In this document: one piece after another, positions 1 to 12,424 of the stretch
Numbering within the stretch: the first letter of the stretch is position 1
How the letters are laid out: each line of letters opens with the position of its first letter
DNA from: Histoplasma ohiense
Taxonomy: Eukaryota > Ascomycota > Eurotiomycetes > Onygenales > Ajellomycetaceae
Length of the DNA: 64,000 nucleotides
Assembly: GCA_017607445.1 (NCBI GenBank)
Contig: JAEVHH010000003.1
Span: forward strand, 3,410,001 to 3,474,000
Reading direction: 5' to 3'
Notes under the pieces: model-generated
Database searches by the model: none
What the model saw: only the letters and a program-made list of their open reading frames with translations
Told to the model about the DNA's origin: nothing
Translations under genes and position numbers: made by a program

Positions 1-2000
1 TTTTCATTTCAGATATTCTCTATACATCAGTGTATTCAGTTCTACAGCATTCAGATGTTCATCTGTTTTTTTTTCTACATTCATTTCATCATCTTTCTTC
101 TATTTAGCTCTTATAAAATTCAGAGAATCATCTAATGCAGACAACTCATCTATTTCAGAGATCTTTAGTAGTTGATCAGTAAGCATCTCTGATTCTGCTG
201 ATCTCTCTAGTTTTTTGACTTCTTCTTTTGAGAGTGATTATGACAATCTCTTGTGTTATGATTCTGTCAGCCACAGTGAAAGCACACTCTGTGTTTGTAA
301 TATCAGACTACTCACTCTGGTAAATTCTTTTTGGAAGGGTTCACAGCTTTTGTGATAACATTGAAATTGATATTCATTGTGTCTGAGTGTTTTGATGATG
401 AAACAGTAAGTGTAGATGTAAATCTTCTTGCATTCATCTGTATCTTTACTGCTTACTTTCACAGTTTGCTTGCTTGTTCTCTTGAGAGTAGTGTTTTGTA
501 TGTTTTCTTCATTGTCTGTGGCTGTGGGTTAAGACACTTCCACTCAGTGTATAGATTGATATCTAAGCTGTGTATGAAGATTTGTAGACAGAAAGATGTC
601 AGAAGCTTTTGATTTATTGCAAGCTAATATAAACTAAAATAAATATAGTACAATGCAAGATCTTCTTCTTGCTTGCATTCTATAAAGCATTCATAATGTT
701 TGTCTTTGACATCTAATTCTTTGAAGTTATGCAGAATCCATTTTGTGAAATCATTTCATTTTTATAATAACTCATACTTATCAGACACTTCTGTGTTCAA
801 CTTCTCAGCTGTCATTCAAAGAGATCTAGCTTTTCTCTTGAGAATAGATGCTGTGTGTAAGATCTACTGTAATTCAGTGGATTGCTATTCTGTGAGCTTG
901 CACTTCATACAATAATGTGAATACATCTGATTCAATCAGTTGAGAGCAGTGTTGTTCTTACACTCACTATTGAAACATGATGGATTAGATAGATTGCCTG
1001 GCTTGATATATTCTGTAATGATTGATGTATTCTCAGAGAACATCATTCATGCTGTGTATGCTGAATCAGAGTTATTAGATGAAGTGTTGATGTTCAGAGA
1101 GTTGATTAAGCTACATGATGAAATCTTGAGTATTGCTGAACATTTGATCTCAAGATGTACACACTTCAGTTCTAAGTGTAGATCAATCATCTGAGTGTTT
1201 CATTCATTTCTGATATTTATAAAATTATCTGCAAAGCTTATAACATCTGCTGCTCATTGCTGAGTGACTTTTACACACTGACATTTCTTCTATATCTTGA
1301 GCTCTGTTTGATAAAGATTACACATTGTCAATATCTTCTTAAACAAGATGTTGCAGATGAGAAGCTTGTCATTCTTGAGTGCAAAAGCTGCTGCTCTATA
1401 TACTGCTTCTTATAAATCTTTGAAAATCAGTTGCATTTCATTCAGTTCAGATACAAGAAATAAGTGTTGATTGAAGATATTCATAATAATTATTGTCAGT
1501 TGTACATTTTTCTCTATATCTTAAGAATAACATTTGTAGTTGATTTTTTGTTGATATTTTTTTGATTGTACAACTGACTGACTTCTTCTTAAGCTTGCAA
1601 ATAAAGTGATTCTTTGAATCATTGTTCATCTCTACATCATCTTTCTATGCTCTTGACTCATCTCATATATGACAGTGAGTTGTCTGCTATTAATTTTGCA
1701 ATTGAAAGTGTTCTGACTTCACTGCTCATTCATACAATCAAGCTCTAGAGTATAGAGATGACCACACTGACATGATAACTATAACTCATGTTGTAGATGG
1801 AATTATCACACTCTCAGAAGTGTATGCTCTTTTCAGTTTAGACATATTATCAGATGTAGTTCAAAAGTTGCTTGAGCTGTTCAAAGCTTCTAAGCTTTGC
1901 AGCTCTTCTTATACAAATTAACTAGTGCAGTAGCATACACCATTCTTGATAATAGAGGGTGGTGTATGCCACAGAAGAATAATAAGCCGAAATTATTATA
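1..2000. other. AT-rich degenerate repeat sequence, unassigned
   Basis: This stretch has essentially no CpG and few GG or CC dinucleotides, like the identified transposon relics to its right. Short open frames exist on both strands but none gives a recognisable domain. A minus-strand frame around 256-462 has scattered Cys and His residues that faintly resemble a gag knuckle, but the spacing is wrong. A perfect 10-bp inverted repeat (1933-1942 and 1960-1969) could form a small hairpin. The most likely reading is degraded retroelement, possibly the 5' part of the Copia element that follows. The family is not supported from sequence alone. Confidence 0.5.
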
Positions 2001-2019
2001 AAAGAATAAACTGAAGGTT

Positions 2020-3732
2020 TTGAAGATATTGATTAATGATAACTTGAAGAATGTCATTGATTCTGTCTATTTAGTTGATGATGAGACAGATCTCATTAAA
2101 GATAATAAATCTGATATCTCTACAAATGACACTGATTCTGTTCTGAGTACATTTACAGACTGTTCAATCAATCTAGCAGAGGTGAAGAGAAGTCTGAATT
2201 GAAATCACTGATAAGAAGCAATGAGAAAGAAGATCAAAATATTCAAAAATAAAAAAACATACATCATCATTAAAAAGACATCTGAGATGAATATCTTGAC
2301 AGATAAATGAGTTTTTGACTGTAAATTGAATAATAGAGATGAAACAATTCATTTCAGAATCTGCTGAGTGATTAGAGGGTTTCTGCAGCAGCAGAGCATT
2401 CACTACTTCAAATCTTATACCACAGTTGTCTCAGAGTCTACAAGCCACTTCTTATTCACTATATCAATCACAAGAGAATGGAAGGTGAAATCAGTGGATT
2501 ACATATCAGCATTCTTGAACAGCATACTGTCACAGAATGAGATGATTTATATACAACTGTCTACAGACATTAAACACAGAAGAGAGAGATTAGTTGATCT
2601 TCTTAGACAAAGTTTGTACAGCATGAAGCAAGCAGTCAGAATCTGGTATTTTATCATGATCAAACATCTTACATTTCTAGAGTTTAAGATTTCAAAATAC
2701 AACAGAGAATTTCTATATCATTCAATTTACAAAATCTATCTGACACTTCATGTTGACAATTGCAGAGTTACAGGCTCAAAAAAAGAGAATATAAACTGGG
2801 TTTTAGCTGAAATACAGAAGAAATTCAAAACAAAAAATGTCAAAGAGAATAAATTATATCTAGAGATGAAAGTCAAACACAGATCTAATGATAATCTGAC
2901 AGTCTCACAGAATCACTATATCAATGAGATTTTGAAGAATTTTGAGATGAATAAAATAAATCTCACTGATACTTCTATGACAGCAGATATACATCTTGAG
3001 TTTGCCTCTGAAGAGGATGCTGAATTGGAAGATGATTTTACAGCTACAAGATATCATCAAGCATTGAAATCACTGCAATATCTCATTACAAGCATCAGAT
3101 CTGATCTGATGTTCACAGTAAACTATTTATTCCAGTTCAATTTGCATCTGAATAAGAATTGCTGGGCGGCTCTGAAGCACATTCTTCACTACATAAAGAA
3201 GATGAGAGCTCTGAGAATAGTTTACAAAAATGAGAGAGATGATGAAAACTTGCAGTCAACTGCTTATTACAATTCAGATTGAGCAGATACAGACCCTCAA
3301 TATAAATCAATATTCAGTTATATCATTACAATTAACAGATCCCCAATTTCATAGTGTTCACAATGTCAAACATCAACTGCAAAATCAATGACAGAAGTCA
3401 AATATATCATTATCAGTGAAGCTGTATGCAAGTTTATTTGATTAAATAACATGCTGCAAGATGCAGATCTGTTGGAAGGGAAATTGAAGATTTGCACTAT
3501 ATTACAGATGAATAATAAAAGTGCCATTGATTTAGCAAAAGAGAAATCTTTGACAAAGAGATCACATCATATAGAGATTCACTATTATATTCTTCATGAA
3601 TTGATTGAGAAGAAAGAGATGAAGCTTTCATATGTAGATTCTACAGTAAATAAAGCAGATGAATTTACAAAGTCTCTGTCAAAGCCAGCTTACATCAAAT
3701 TCATGAAGAAAATAGAATTAACAGAGGTTTGA
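2020..3732 (+). pseudogene. Ty1/Copia pol relic: reverse transcriptase and RNase H
   Basis: Two open segments (2368-3282 and 3451-3732) separated by stops, plus a readable stretch from about 2020, translate to the end of a Copia polyprotein. The reverse transcriptase shows the VDYISAFLNS block matching the family's DVKTAFLNG motif. The catalytic YVDD box has decayed to HVDN, a G-to-A type loss. The connection block with RYHQALKSLQYLITSIRSDL and the RNase H end with NNKSAIDLAKE and RSHHIEIHYY follow in the expected order. Several Trp codons have become TGA. The frame ends at 3732, just before a purine tract and a candidate LTR start. The relic is non-functional; its gag and integrase parts were not recognised upstream. 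Confidence 0.85.
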
Positions 3733-3788
3733 TTTCATTGATTTGAATGATTGATTTTTTTACACTGTTTTGCAGCCTCAAAAAGAGG

Positions 3789-4090
3789 GTGTAATGGAAA
3801 TATGAATTAGAGGAATAATTGTGTGTTTTCTTTACAAAGTTATAGTACAGATATATAATAAAGCTTTCTCTAATAGAGAAACTAGCATCTGATTTCTGTA
3901 TTTAATTTTTATTGCAGATTTAGAGGATCTGGCAGCTAGAGGGTAGATGGCAGAGCTCCAGCTCACTGTGATATGAAGAGGTGTTGATGAATGCCCCAGG
4001 CTATCATCACATGCATCTACATGTTTATATTAGAATAGCTAGCTCACTTAGAGTTCCACAATGCAACAAGGTTAATATCGGTCCTTCTAG
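3789..4090 (+). repeat. Candidate Copia 3' LTR
   Basis: A purine-rich tract (AAAAAGAGGG, about 3779-3788) of the kind that primes plus-strand synthesis is followed at once by TGTAATGG, a plausible LTR 5' end. It lies about 55 bp after the Copia RNase H stop. Old Gypsy coding sequence becomes readable at about 4,096, so the LTR and any other insert must end before that. No second copy of this LTR is present in the window, so the 3' boundary is not determined. Confidence 0.4.
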
Positions 4091-4095
4091 AAGAT

Positions 4096-5952
4096 GTACA
4101 TATGAATTCTAAGAAGATGAAAGCAATTCTTAACTGAGAGACATCAGTCTCAGTAAAAGAGACTAGAAACTTTCTAGAATTCATTAACTTCTACTTAAGA
4201 TTCATCAAAGACTTTTTCAATATTGTACAATCACTGACAGATCTGATCTGAAAAGATGCTGTATTTCAATGAACTGACAAAGCAGATGCAGTATTCAAAA
4301 AGCTGAAGTGTATATTTACAAACACTCTGATACTGCAATCATTCAATTCAGATAAGCATACAATTCTCAAAACAGATGTCTTGAATTATGTAGTAGATGA
4401 AATATTAATACAATATGATAACAAAAATATTCTATAATCTTATATCTTCATTTCAAAAAAGATGTCATCTGCTGAATGCAACTATGAAATCTACAATAAA
4501 AAGCTTCTAGCAATTATACAATACTTCAAAAAATAAGAGTTCAAACTTATGAGTGTCAAAAGATTTGAAATTGTTATCAATTATAAAAATCTAGAGTACT
4601 TCACAATCATTTATAAGTTTACTGAAAGATATATGCATTGATCATTGTTTCTTAGCTGTTTTTCATTCACAATTCATTATCAATCTGAAGTAGAGAACAT
4701 TTTTGTGAATGCTCTATTTCACTGAAAATAAGATATATCATTTGATGACTTGAATGATAGATGAAAATATCAAGAATATTGATTAATCAACTCTGTGATT
4801 ATAAGAAGTCCTACACAATCAGACAAATTTTATATATATATCAATCAGTTTCAAGCTCAAGAATTCTCACTTGAAGAATAATGAAAATTAGCAGTAGAAG
4901 CAGATGAATTCTGACAATAAATCACTGAAGCTGTACAAAACAGAGCATCTCAATTCTCTATAGATATATACTCAAGAATGAATATCTCAGTATATTTGAT
5001 CAATAATGACAACTGTTTACACTTTTGAGATAGACAATGAGTCTCTGATTCAGAATCTCTACAAATATGAATTATACAAAAAATTCATAACTCACTGATG
5101 ATTAAGCATTCAGAATACAAAATTATATACAACATCATTATCTGAAAATTCTACTGATCAGATATATCAAAAGATATACACTGATTTGTACACAACTGTG
5201 ATCACTGCAGCTCAGTGATAGTATGATATAAATATCAAAAAAAAATTGCTGAAGTCTCTATCTGTTTTCAATCAAACTTGATATAATATAGCTATTGATT
5301 TTGCAGTTTTCTTGTCTGAAAGTGAAGATTCTATGAACATTCTAGTCATTGTCAATCAATTCAGTAAGAGTATAATACTACAGCTCTGTGATAAAATGAA
5401 CACTGAAATAGTTGCAGATGTCTTCATCAGAAGCTCATTCTATTATATATATAGTCTATCTTTATTTATTATATCAGATAGAGACAGTCAATTCATCAGC
5501 ACACTCTTAGCTTATATATATCAATTACTAAGAATTGAATAAAAATTATCAACAGTATATCACTCAGAGACTGATGAAGCTACTGAGAGAATGATATAAA
5601 CAGTAAAGAATATTCTCTATAAGTTCTGCAATTATATACAAAACAACTGAAACAATCTACTGTCACATACTGAAATTGTAATTAATGATTGAAATTTTGA
5701 TATGACAGATGTAAGCTCATTCTTTCTTCTATATAAATACAATTTAAAGATTCTGAACTTTCTCAAGACTTCTCAAGAAATCATATATATCCACAGCCTC
5801 ATACAGACAGCAGAGAACATTGTAAGTAAATTGAAGAAAGCTTATAAATAAGTAGAAACTTCAATGATCTGTATTTAGTAAAATTATAAGAATCAAACAA
5901 ACATCAGAAGAAGTTCTACAATTTGATAGTATATAGAAAATAAAGTCTGATT
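4096..5952 (+). pseudogene. Old Gypsy pol relic (RT end, RNase H, integrase)
   Basis: This is the plus-strand coding remnant of the older Gypsy element. The best preserved open piece is 5,312-5,542, covering the integrase catalytic core: MNILVIVNQFSKS, then FIISDRDSQFISTL carrying a catalytic Asp. RNase H lies upstream, with the block KMSSAECNYEIYNKKLLAII. Stops are mostly TGA or TAA at positions where family members have Trp or Gln, as expected from C-to-T or G-to-A damage. It has lost coding capacity. The chromodomain tail of the same gene lies at 12,018-12,424. Confidence 0.85.
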
Positions 5953-6486
5953 TGTAACGGGCGTACTTCAATTAACGATTTGGTACTATTCTAATTACAG
6001 ATTACAAATTGATTAAGGAAAGAAAGAGAAAAGAAATCAGAAGAAAAGGTTGTACAAAGAGGGTTCTTATAGAGGAAAGTTCAGAGTGAAAGAATATCAG
6101 AAGCTGCTTCACAGTGAAGCATGGAGCAGAAGAATATTAAGAGATACATGTAAGAATCATTAGAAGCTATACAAGTGCAGAATGTGGGATGAAGAAATCA
6201 TTGAGAGCTATATAGAAGAATCATTAGAGACTATACAAGCACAGAACACAGAGCAGAAGAATATAAGAAGCTACATAGAAGAATCATTAGAGACTACACA
6301 AATGCAGAACACAGAGTGAGAGAATGTAAAAAGCTACACAGAAGAATCATTAAAGACTACACAAGCACAGAGTACAGAGTGAAAAAACATTGAGAGTTAC
6401 ACAAGATCACAACAGTCAGAAACAAGTGAGTGCAGAAGAGAAGTTGATTGTATAAGTTAATTACTAACAGATGCTAATCCATCACA
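5953..6486 (-). repeat. 3' LTR of the younger Gypsy element
   Basis: On the plus strand it starts TGTAACGGGCG and ends at ATCACA. It contains a tandem array of about 63-bp units around the phrase AGAAGAATCATTAGAGACTA. It retains several CpG sites that are mutated in the partner LTR, for example the GGGCG at its start. Its length equals that of the partner LTR. Confidence 0.9.
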
Positions 6487-6499
6487 TTATCCTTCTCTA

Positions 6500-9400
6500 T
6501 CAGAGTGAGTGAGGACTCATAGATGTCAAGAGTGATGGTGTTCTTCAAAGCAGATGCAGATTCTCAGATTGGACAATCATATTCTACTCATTTGATGAGG
6601 TATTCACAGCAGCAGCAGTTGATTCTATTGTTGAGAATTGCTTTGATTTCTCACTCAAGTTCATTGTCTTCTTCTACAATGATGGATGGCTGTCAATCAG
6701 AGATTCTCTGTGAGGGGAATGGATCCTCAGCTGTGGGTTGAAGCAGGTTTGTATGAAAGATATCATGAATGTCAGACAGAGTGTTGAGTCAATAATTATG
6801 TGTGTCTAGCACTTTCTTCACTGTATACTTGATGTAATAGTAATCTAGTGTATGCAAGAGATGATCTGTTCTTATGTTCTTGAGATTCAGTCAGACTTTA
6901 TCTTCTATATAATATCAGATTGCAGAACTTCTTCTGATGTTTATTTGATCTTCATAATTTTACTGAGCACTGATTATTGAAGCTTCTGCTCATTTGTAAG
7001 CTTTCTTCAGCTTGCTCATGATGTTCTCTGTCATCTGTATGAGACTGTGGATGTATGCAGTTTCTCAGAGAGTCTTGAGAAAGTTCAGAACCTCTAAGTT
7101 GTATTCATATAGAAGAAAGAATGAGCTTACATCTGTCATAGTGAAATCTCAACTGTTAATCACAATCTCAGCATGTGACAGCAGATTGCTTCAGTTGTCT
7201 TGTATATAATTGCAGAATTTACAGAGGATGTTCTTTACTGTTTGTATTATTCTCTCAGTAGCTTCATCAGTCTCTGAGTGGTACACTGTTGATAACTTTT
7301 GTTCAATTCTTAATAATTGATATATATGGGCTCAGAGTGTGCTGATGAATTGACTGTCTCTATCTGATACAATGAATGAAAGCAGACTGTGTATATAATA
7401 GAATGAGCTTCTGATGAAGGCATCTGCAACTACTTCAGTGTTCATCTTATCACAGAGCTGTAGTATTACACTCTTGCTGAGTTGATTGACAATGACTAGA
7501 ATGTTCATAGAATCTCTGCTTTCAGATAAGAAAACTGCAAAATTGATAGCTATATCATGTCAAGTTTGATTGAGAATAGATAGAGACTTCAGCATCTCTT
7601 TTCAGTGTTCATATCATACTGTCACTGAGCTGCAGTGATCACAGTTGTGTATGAACTGATGTATGTCTTTTGACATATCTGATCAGTAGAATTCTTGAAT
7701 GACAATATTGTATATGATTTCACATTCTGAATGTCTGATCATCAGCAAGTCATGAATTTCTTGCATGATCTGTGTTTATAGAGGTTCTGAATTGAGGACT
7801 CATCATCTATTTCAAAAACATAAGCAGTTGTCATCATTGATTGAACATGCTGAGATATCTGTTCTTGAGTATACACTTGCAGAGAATTGAGATGCTCTGT
7901 TTTATATGACTTTGATGACTTGTTGTCAGAATTCATCTGCTTCTGCTGCTAGCTTTCATTGTTCTTCAAGCAAGGATTCTTGAGCTCAGAACTGATTGAC
8001 ATGTACACAGAGTTCATCTGATTGTATAGAACTTTCTATAATTGCAGAGTTGATTAATTGATGCTCTCAGTGTTTTCATCTGTCATTCAAGTCATCAGAT
8101 GGCATATCTTATTCTCAGTGAAACAGAACATTCACAAGAGTGTTCTTTACTTCAGATCAATAATAAATTGTGAACAAAAAACAGCTAAGAAACAATGATC
8201 AATGTATATATCTTTCAGTGAGCTTACAAGTGATCATGAAGTACTCTAAGTTCTTATGATTGATAACAATCTCAAATTTTTCAACACTTATAAGTTCAGA
8301 CTTTTATTCTTTGAGACATTGTATGATCACTAGAAGCTTCTTGTCATAGATCTCATAGTTGCATTCAGTGAGTGACATCTTTTTCAAGATAAAGACACAG
8401 AGTTGTAGAACATCTTTGTTATCATATTGCATCAGTGCCTCATCTACTACATAATCTGAGACATTCATTTTGAGAATTATATGCTTATTCAGATTGAATG
8501 ATTGCAGTATTGAGGTGTTTGTGAATATACACTTCAGTTTTTTGAATGCTGTGTCTGCTTTGTCAGTTCATTGGAACACAGCATCTTTCTGAGTCAGATT
8601 CATCAGTGATTGTACAATATTGGAGAAGTCTTTGATGAATCTTCAGTAGAAGTTGGCAAATTCTAGAAAGCTTCTAGTCTCTTTTACTGAGACTGATGTC
8701 TCTCAATTGAGAATTGCTTTCATCTTCTTAGAATCCATGTGTACACCTTTTTCAGCTTCAATGATGAATTCTAGATAGATTGTAGACTTGATCTTGAAGT
8801 TACATTTGTCAATGTCCACTTGCAGTCTGACTTTTTATAGATGGTCAAGCACTTGTTGTATGTGCTTGCAGTGTTCAGTGAACAGTTCATCAGTGAAGAT
8901 TAGAATATTGTTCATATACACTGAGGTGATCTCATTGAGCAGATCTTGTAGAGCTCAGTTAATGTATTTCTGAAATGTGCTCAGAGCATTCACTAATTCA
9001 AAGAGGGTCACTGTTCATTTGTATAATTCATAATGCATACAAAAAGCAGTTAGCCATTCATCATCTTCATTAATCCTTCTCTTATAGAAGACTGCAGAGA
9101 TGTCAAGCTTCATAAATCATTTTGCTTTTTCTATTCATTCAAGTGTTTCATTGATGAATGGAAGAGAGTATCAGTTCTTTCATGTAATCTTGTTGAGTTC
9201 TCAGTAGTCAACATAGAATCATAAGCCTTCTTCTGATTTCTTTACAAACAGTACAGATGCTGCAGTGGATGAGTTGCTAATATAAATAAAGTCTTTGTTC
9301 AGTAATTCATTGAGTGTTTTTTATAGAATGAGGAGTTCATTGCATGATATGCTGTAGAGAGAATCTCAGAGTAGTTGTGGGTTCTTATCATCTTTCTTGA

Positions 9401-11023
9401 TGAGCTCAATTGTATAATCTATACTGAGTTCTTGATGAGAAGGAAGCTTTTCAGCTTCTTTCTCATTGAATATGTCTGTGAAGTTTTTGTATAATTCAGA
9501 TAGTTTCTTGCACAGTTTCTTGAGATCTTTGAGTTCTAACTTTTCTAATGCTTTTTTGATATCTGTTATACTAGCAGTGAACACTTGGATGTTCTTCTTC
9601 TCATGTGCTTGATGAGTTAGTAGTTTGTACACTTTCACTGATATCTGAGTGAGATCAGCAGTTCTATCAATGTTCTTCTTGTAAACACAGTCATCTTCTG
9701 AGAAAATAAGACAGTGATTGCATGCATTCAACAAGGTTCCAAATTCTGTGAGCCATGATAAACTGAGCATTAGATCATACTCAAGGTCTTGTATTTTGTA
9801 TATGTATACATTCTTTTTCTTGTGTTCTTCTACATCAATATTAAATCTTATCATGTTGTAGGAGGTGGATCCTCTGAGGTCATTAAATTCACTGAGCTTA
9901 CATGATTTGAGAAAGAAGATACACTGAAGCTTATACTTCTCAATCAGCTGAGTGTCTATAAGAGTATAATGAAGAAAACCACTGTCTATCATTGCTCATA
10001 CATTGACTAGACTATTTACAATGACAGAGATTATGATTGTATCTGTTTGTATTTTCTACTCAAATCTTCAGCTAGCTTTCTGCTTCTTGAGCTCTTATTC
10101 ATATTTTAGAGTGAGAGCTTGTCTTTTCTCTGTTCTTATCTATCCACAGATGATGCAGCATTCACATGCATGAGAAGTTTATTCAGAGTGATTGCATTTG
10201 AACATTGATTCACAAAGTGCTCTGACTTGTTGCAGTATATACAGACTTCTCTGACAATTCAGTCAGTGATGTCCTTCTCTGAGATGTTAGAGATTCTTGA
10301 ATGACTTGCATTCATATGTGAGACTCAGTTCATTGATTCTGATTTGAAGGTGGAGGGTGCTGCAGAGCAGTTCAGAGTGTACACATTTGTTCAGCAAAAT
10401 TCTCTATAATTTTGAAGTGTGTGAAACTGAGACAGATTGTTGTTCAACAGATGAAGATCAGCACAGAATTCACTGTATATTGAGAGCTTTGAACACTCTA
10501 TACTTCAGTTATACAACTGAAAGTTCAAGTTCTTGAATAATATGTTGATCTTGATAGTGTTGTTTCAGTCTTGCTCATCTGCTTCTAGAAGCTTGTGATT
10601 GAATTCAGAAAGATAAGTTGTCAACACAATATTTATCTGATGAGTTTGATTAAACCAGTCTAACATCTTGATTTGAAGTGTAGAATTGAGGAAGAGAGAG
10701 TTGAGTTGTTGAAAGACTAGCTCTGATATATGCTGATTGTTCTGGCAATGATTCATTCAGAGTTGAAATTTCATTAACACATCATCATTCAATCTGCTAT
10801 GAATATACCATGCTTGATTGGATAGTGAGTCTATTGCTTGTCTGTCAATGTTCAATTTGGTGTTTGTTTTTGACTTTCATATGAGGTAGAGTGCTAGATC
10901 TCTTTCATATTTGTTGAGGATTGAAAGCTTCTCTCTTGAGGGCTTTTCATGAGGTGTGGGTGTAGAAGAAACAGTGAATGCAGAAGTGCTCATCTCAGTA
11001 AATTGTTGTTGCAATTCAGTCAT
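6500..11023 (-). pseudogene. Younger Gypsy gag-pol relic
   Basis: The minus-strand reading begins near 11,023 (ATG) with a gag segment; the best open gag piece is 10,756-10,565. A zinc knuckle CX2CX4HX4C follows near 10,240-10,199. An open stretch at 9,992-9,366 carries the protease (IDSGFLHYTLID) and the linker into reverse transcriptase. Reverse transcriptase and RNase H (NFYRRFIKDFSN, then KMSLTECNYEIYDKK) read down to about 8,100. Integrase follows with an HHCC-type finger, the SDRDSQF core near 7,370-7,330, and a chromodomain near 6,600-6,700. Interspersed TGA and TAA stops sit mainly at Trp and Gln positions. It is less decayed than the older copy at 4,096-5,952. Confidence 0.88.
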
Positions 11024-11470
11024 CTGTAGCATCTGCTGCTGAAGAATGCTTCATAGATCTAAGTTATCATCCACTGTGTTTGAGTGCAGTGGGTGTTCAT
11101 AGAATTGTTTGTAGTTCTAAGAACATATAATAATAATAAAAGAAAGAGAATACTTGTAGACACTCAGTTCTCTCACAGATATTATTCACAATGTTGCAGT
11201 GCTAAGTTTGATCAAGCTTCTTTGTGAATGCTATTCACAGTGTTACAGTTTGTAGACACTCAGATCTTATAGAACACAGTCAATTGTGTCTCAGATGCTT
11301 AGACACAACAGTCTATATAACTAACAATAGAGACACTCAGATTCATGAGAGATCTCTTGTAACAACTAGACACTCAGATCTGTAAACAACACACTTGAGT
11401 GTGAGAACTGATAACAATGCATTCAGATGTAAGAACTAATAACAAGACACTCAGATCTTAAATGCAGAAG

Positions 11471-11483
11471 AATCAATTTGTAA
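11471..11483 (-). other. Probable self-priming primer binding site of the younger Gypsy
   Basis: Directly abutting the 5' LTR, the plus strand reads AATCAATTTGTAA. Its exact 13-nt reverse complement, TTACAAATTGATT, occurs inside the same LTR at 11,533-11,545. In element orientation the primer site therefore pairs with the element's own LTR transcript rather than needing a tRNA. This is the arrangement known for Tf1/sushi-type self-primed elements. If the analogy holds, the transcript would start at the LTR motif. Confidence 0.6.
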
Positions 11484-12017
11484 TGTAACAGACATACTTC
11501 AATTAACAATTTGATACTATTCTAATTACAGATTACAAATTGATTAAGAAAAGAAAGAGAAAAGAAATCAGAAGAAAAGATCATACAAAGAGAATTCTTA
11601 TAGAGAAAAGTTCAGAGTGGAAGAATATCAGAAGCCACTCCACAGTGAAGTGTGGAGTGGAAGAACATTAAAGAGTATGTGTAAGAATCATTAGAAGCTA
11701 CACAAGTGTGGAATATGAGGCAGAGAAATCATTGAGAGCTATATGAAAGAATCATTAGAGACTACACAAGCACAGAACACAGAGCAGAAGAACATAAGAA
11801 GCTACACAGAAGAATTATTAGAGACTATATAAATGCAGAACACAGAGCAGAGGAACATAAGAAGCTATGCAGAAGAATCATTAGAGACTACATAAGTGCA
11901 GAGCACAGAGTGGAAGAACATCAAGAGTTACATGAGGTCACAACAGCCAGGAACAAGCAGGTGCAGAAGGGGAGTTGATTGCATAAGTTAATTACTAATA
12001 AGTGCTAACCCGTCACA
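11484..12017 (-). repeat. 5' LTR of the younger Gypsy element
   Basis: Same length and layout as the LTR at 5,953-6,486, including the 63-bp tandem units. It ends on the plus strand with CCCGTCACA, so in element orientation it begins TGTGACGGGTTAG. The differences from the partner inspected in the first part of the LTR are transitions that fit CpG or CpC mutation. Confidence 0.9.
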
Positions 12018-12424
12018 TAATTGAATCTCAAAAATATAAGAACAGATCATCTCTTATATATACTAGATTATCATCATATCAAATATACAGTGAAGAAAGT
12101 GCTAAATATACACAATTATTGACTTGACACTTTATCTGATATTCACAACATCTTTCATACAAATCTATTTCAATCTGCAGCTGAGAATTCATTCTTCTCA
12201 CAGAGAATCTCTGATTGACAGCTATCTGTCATTATAGAAAAAGACAATGAATTTGAGTGGAAAATCAAAACAATTCTTGATGATAGAATCAATTATCATC
12301 ACTGTAAATATTTTATTAAATGAATAGAATATGATTGTCTGATCTGAAAATCTGTGTTCATTTTGAAGAATATCACTACTCTTGACATCTATAAATTCTC
12401 ATTTATTTCAGTAGAGAGAAATAA
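12018..12424 (+). pseudogene. Chromodomain tail of the older Gypsy pol
   Basis: This segment continues the older element's integrase reading after the insertion. It begins with the right-hand target-duplication copy TAATT. It carries the integrase C-terminal GPY-like stretch (LDYHHIKYTVKKVLN) and then a chromodomain-like block (ILDDRINYHHCKYFIKWIEY). A purine tract precedes the LTR at 12,425. Several Trp codons are TGA. Confidence 0.8.

Larger units (their letters stand above)
5953..12017 (-). mobile_element. Complete Ty3/Gypsy chromodomain element with paired 534-bp LTRs
   Basis: Two direct repeats of equal length (534 bp) bound a 5.0-kb interior coding on the minus strand. The 5' LTR is at 11,484-12,017 and the 3' LTR at 5,953-6,486. 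Flanking 5-mers are TGATT on the left and TAATT on the right, a target duplication with one transition. The interior reads, in minus order: gag with a CX2CX4HX4C knuckle, protease, reverse transcriptase, RNase H, integrase and chromodomain, then a purine tract next to the 3' LTR. The element belongs to the same family as the older element it interrupts, but lies in opposite orientation. Both LTRs and the interior carry many CpG and CpC type transitions, so it is dead. Confidence 0.9.
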
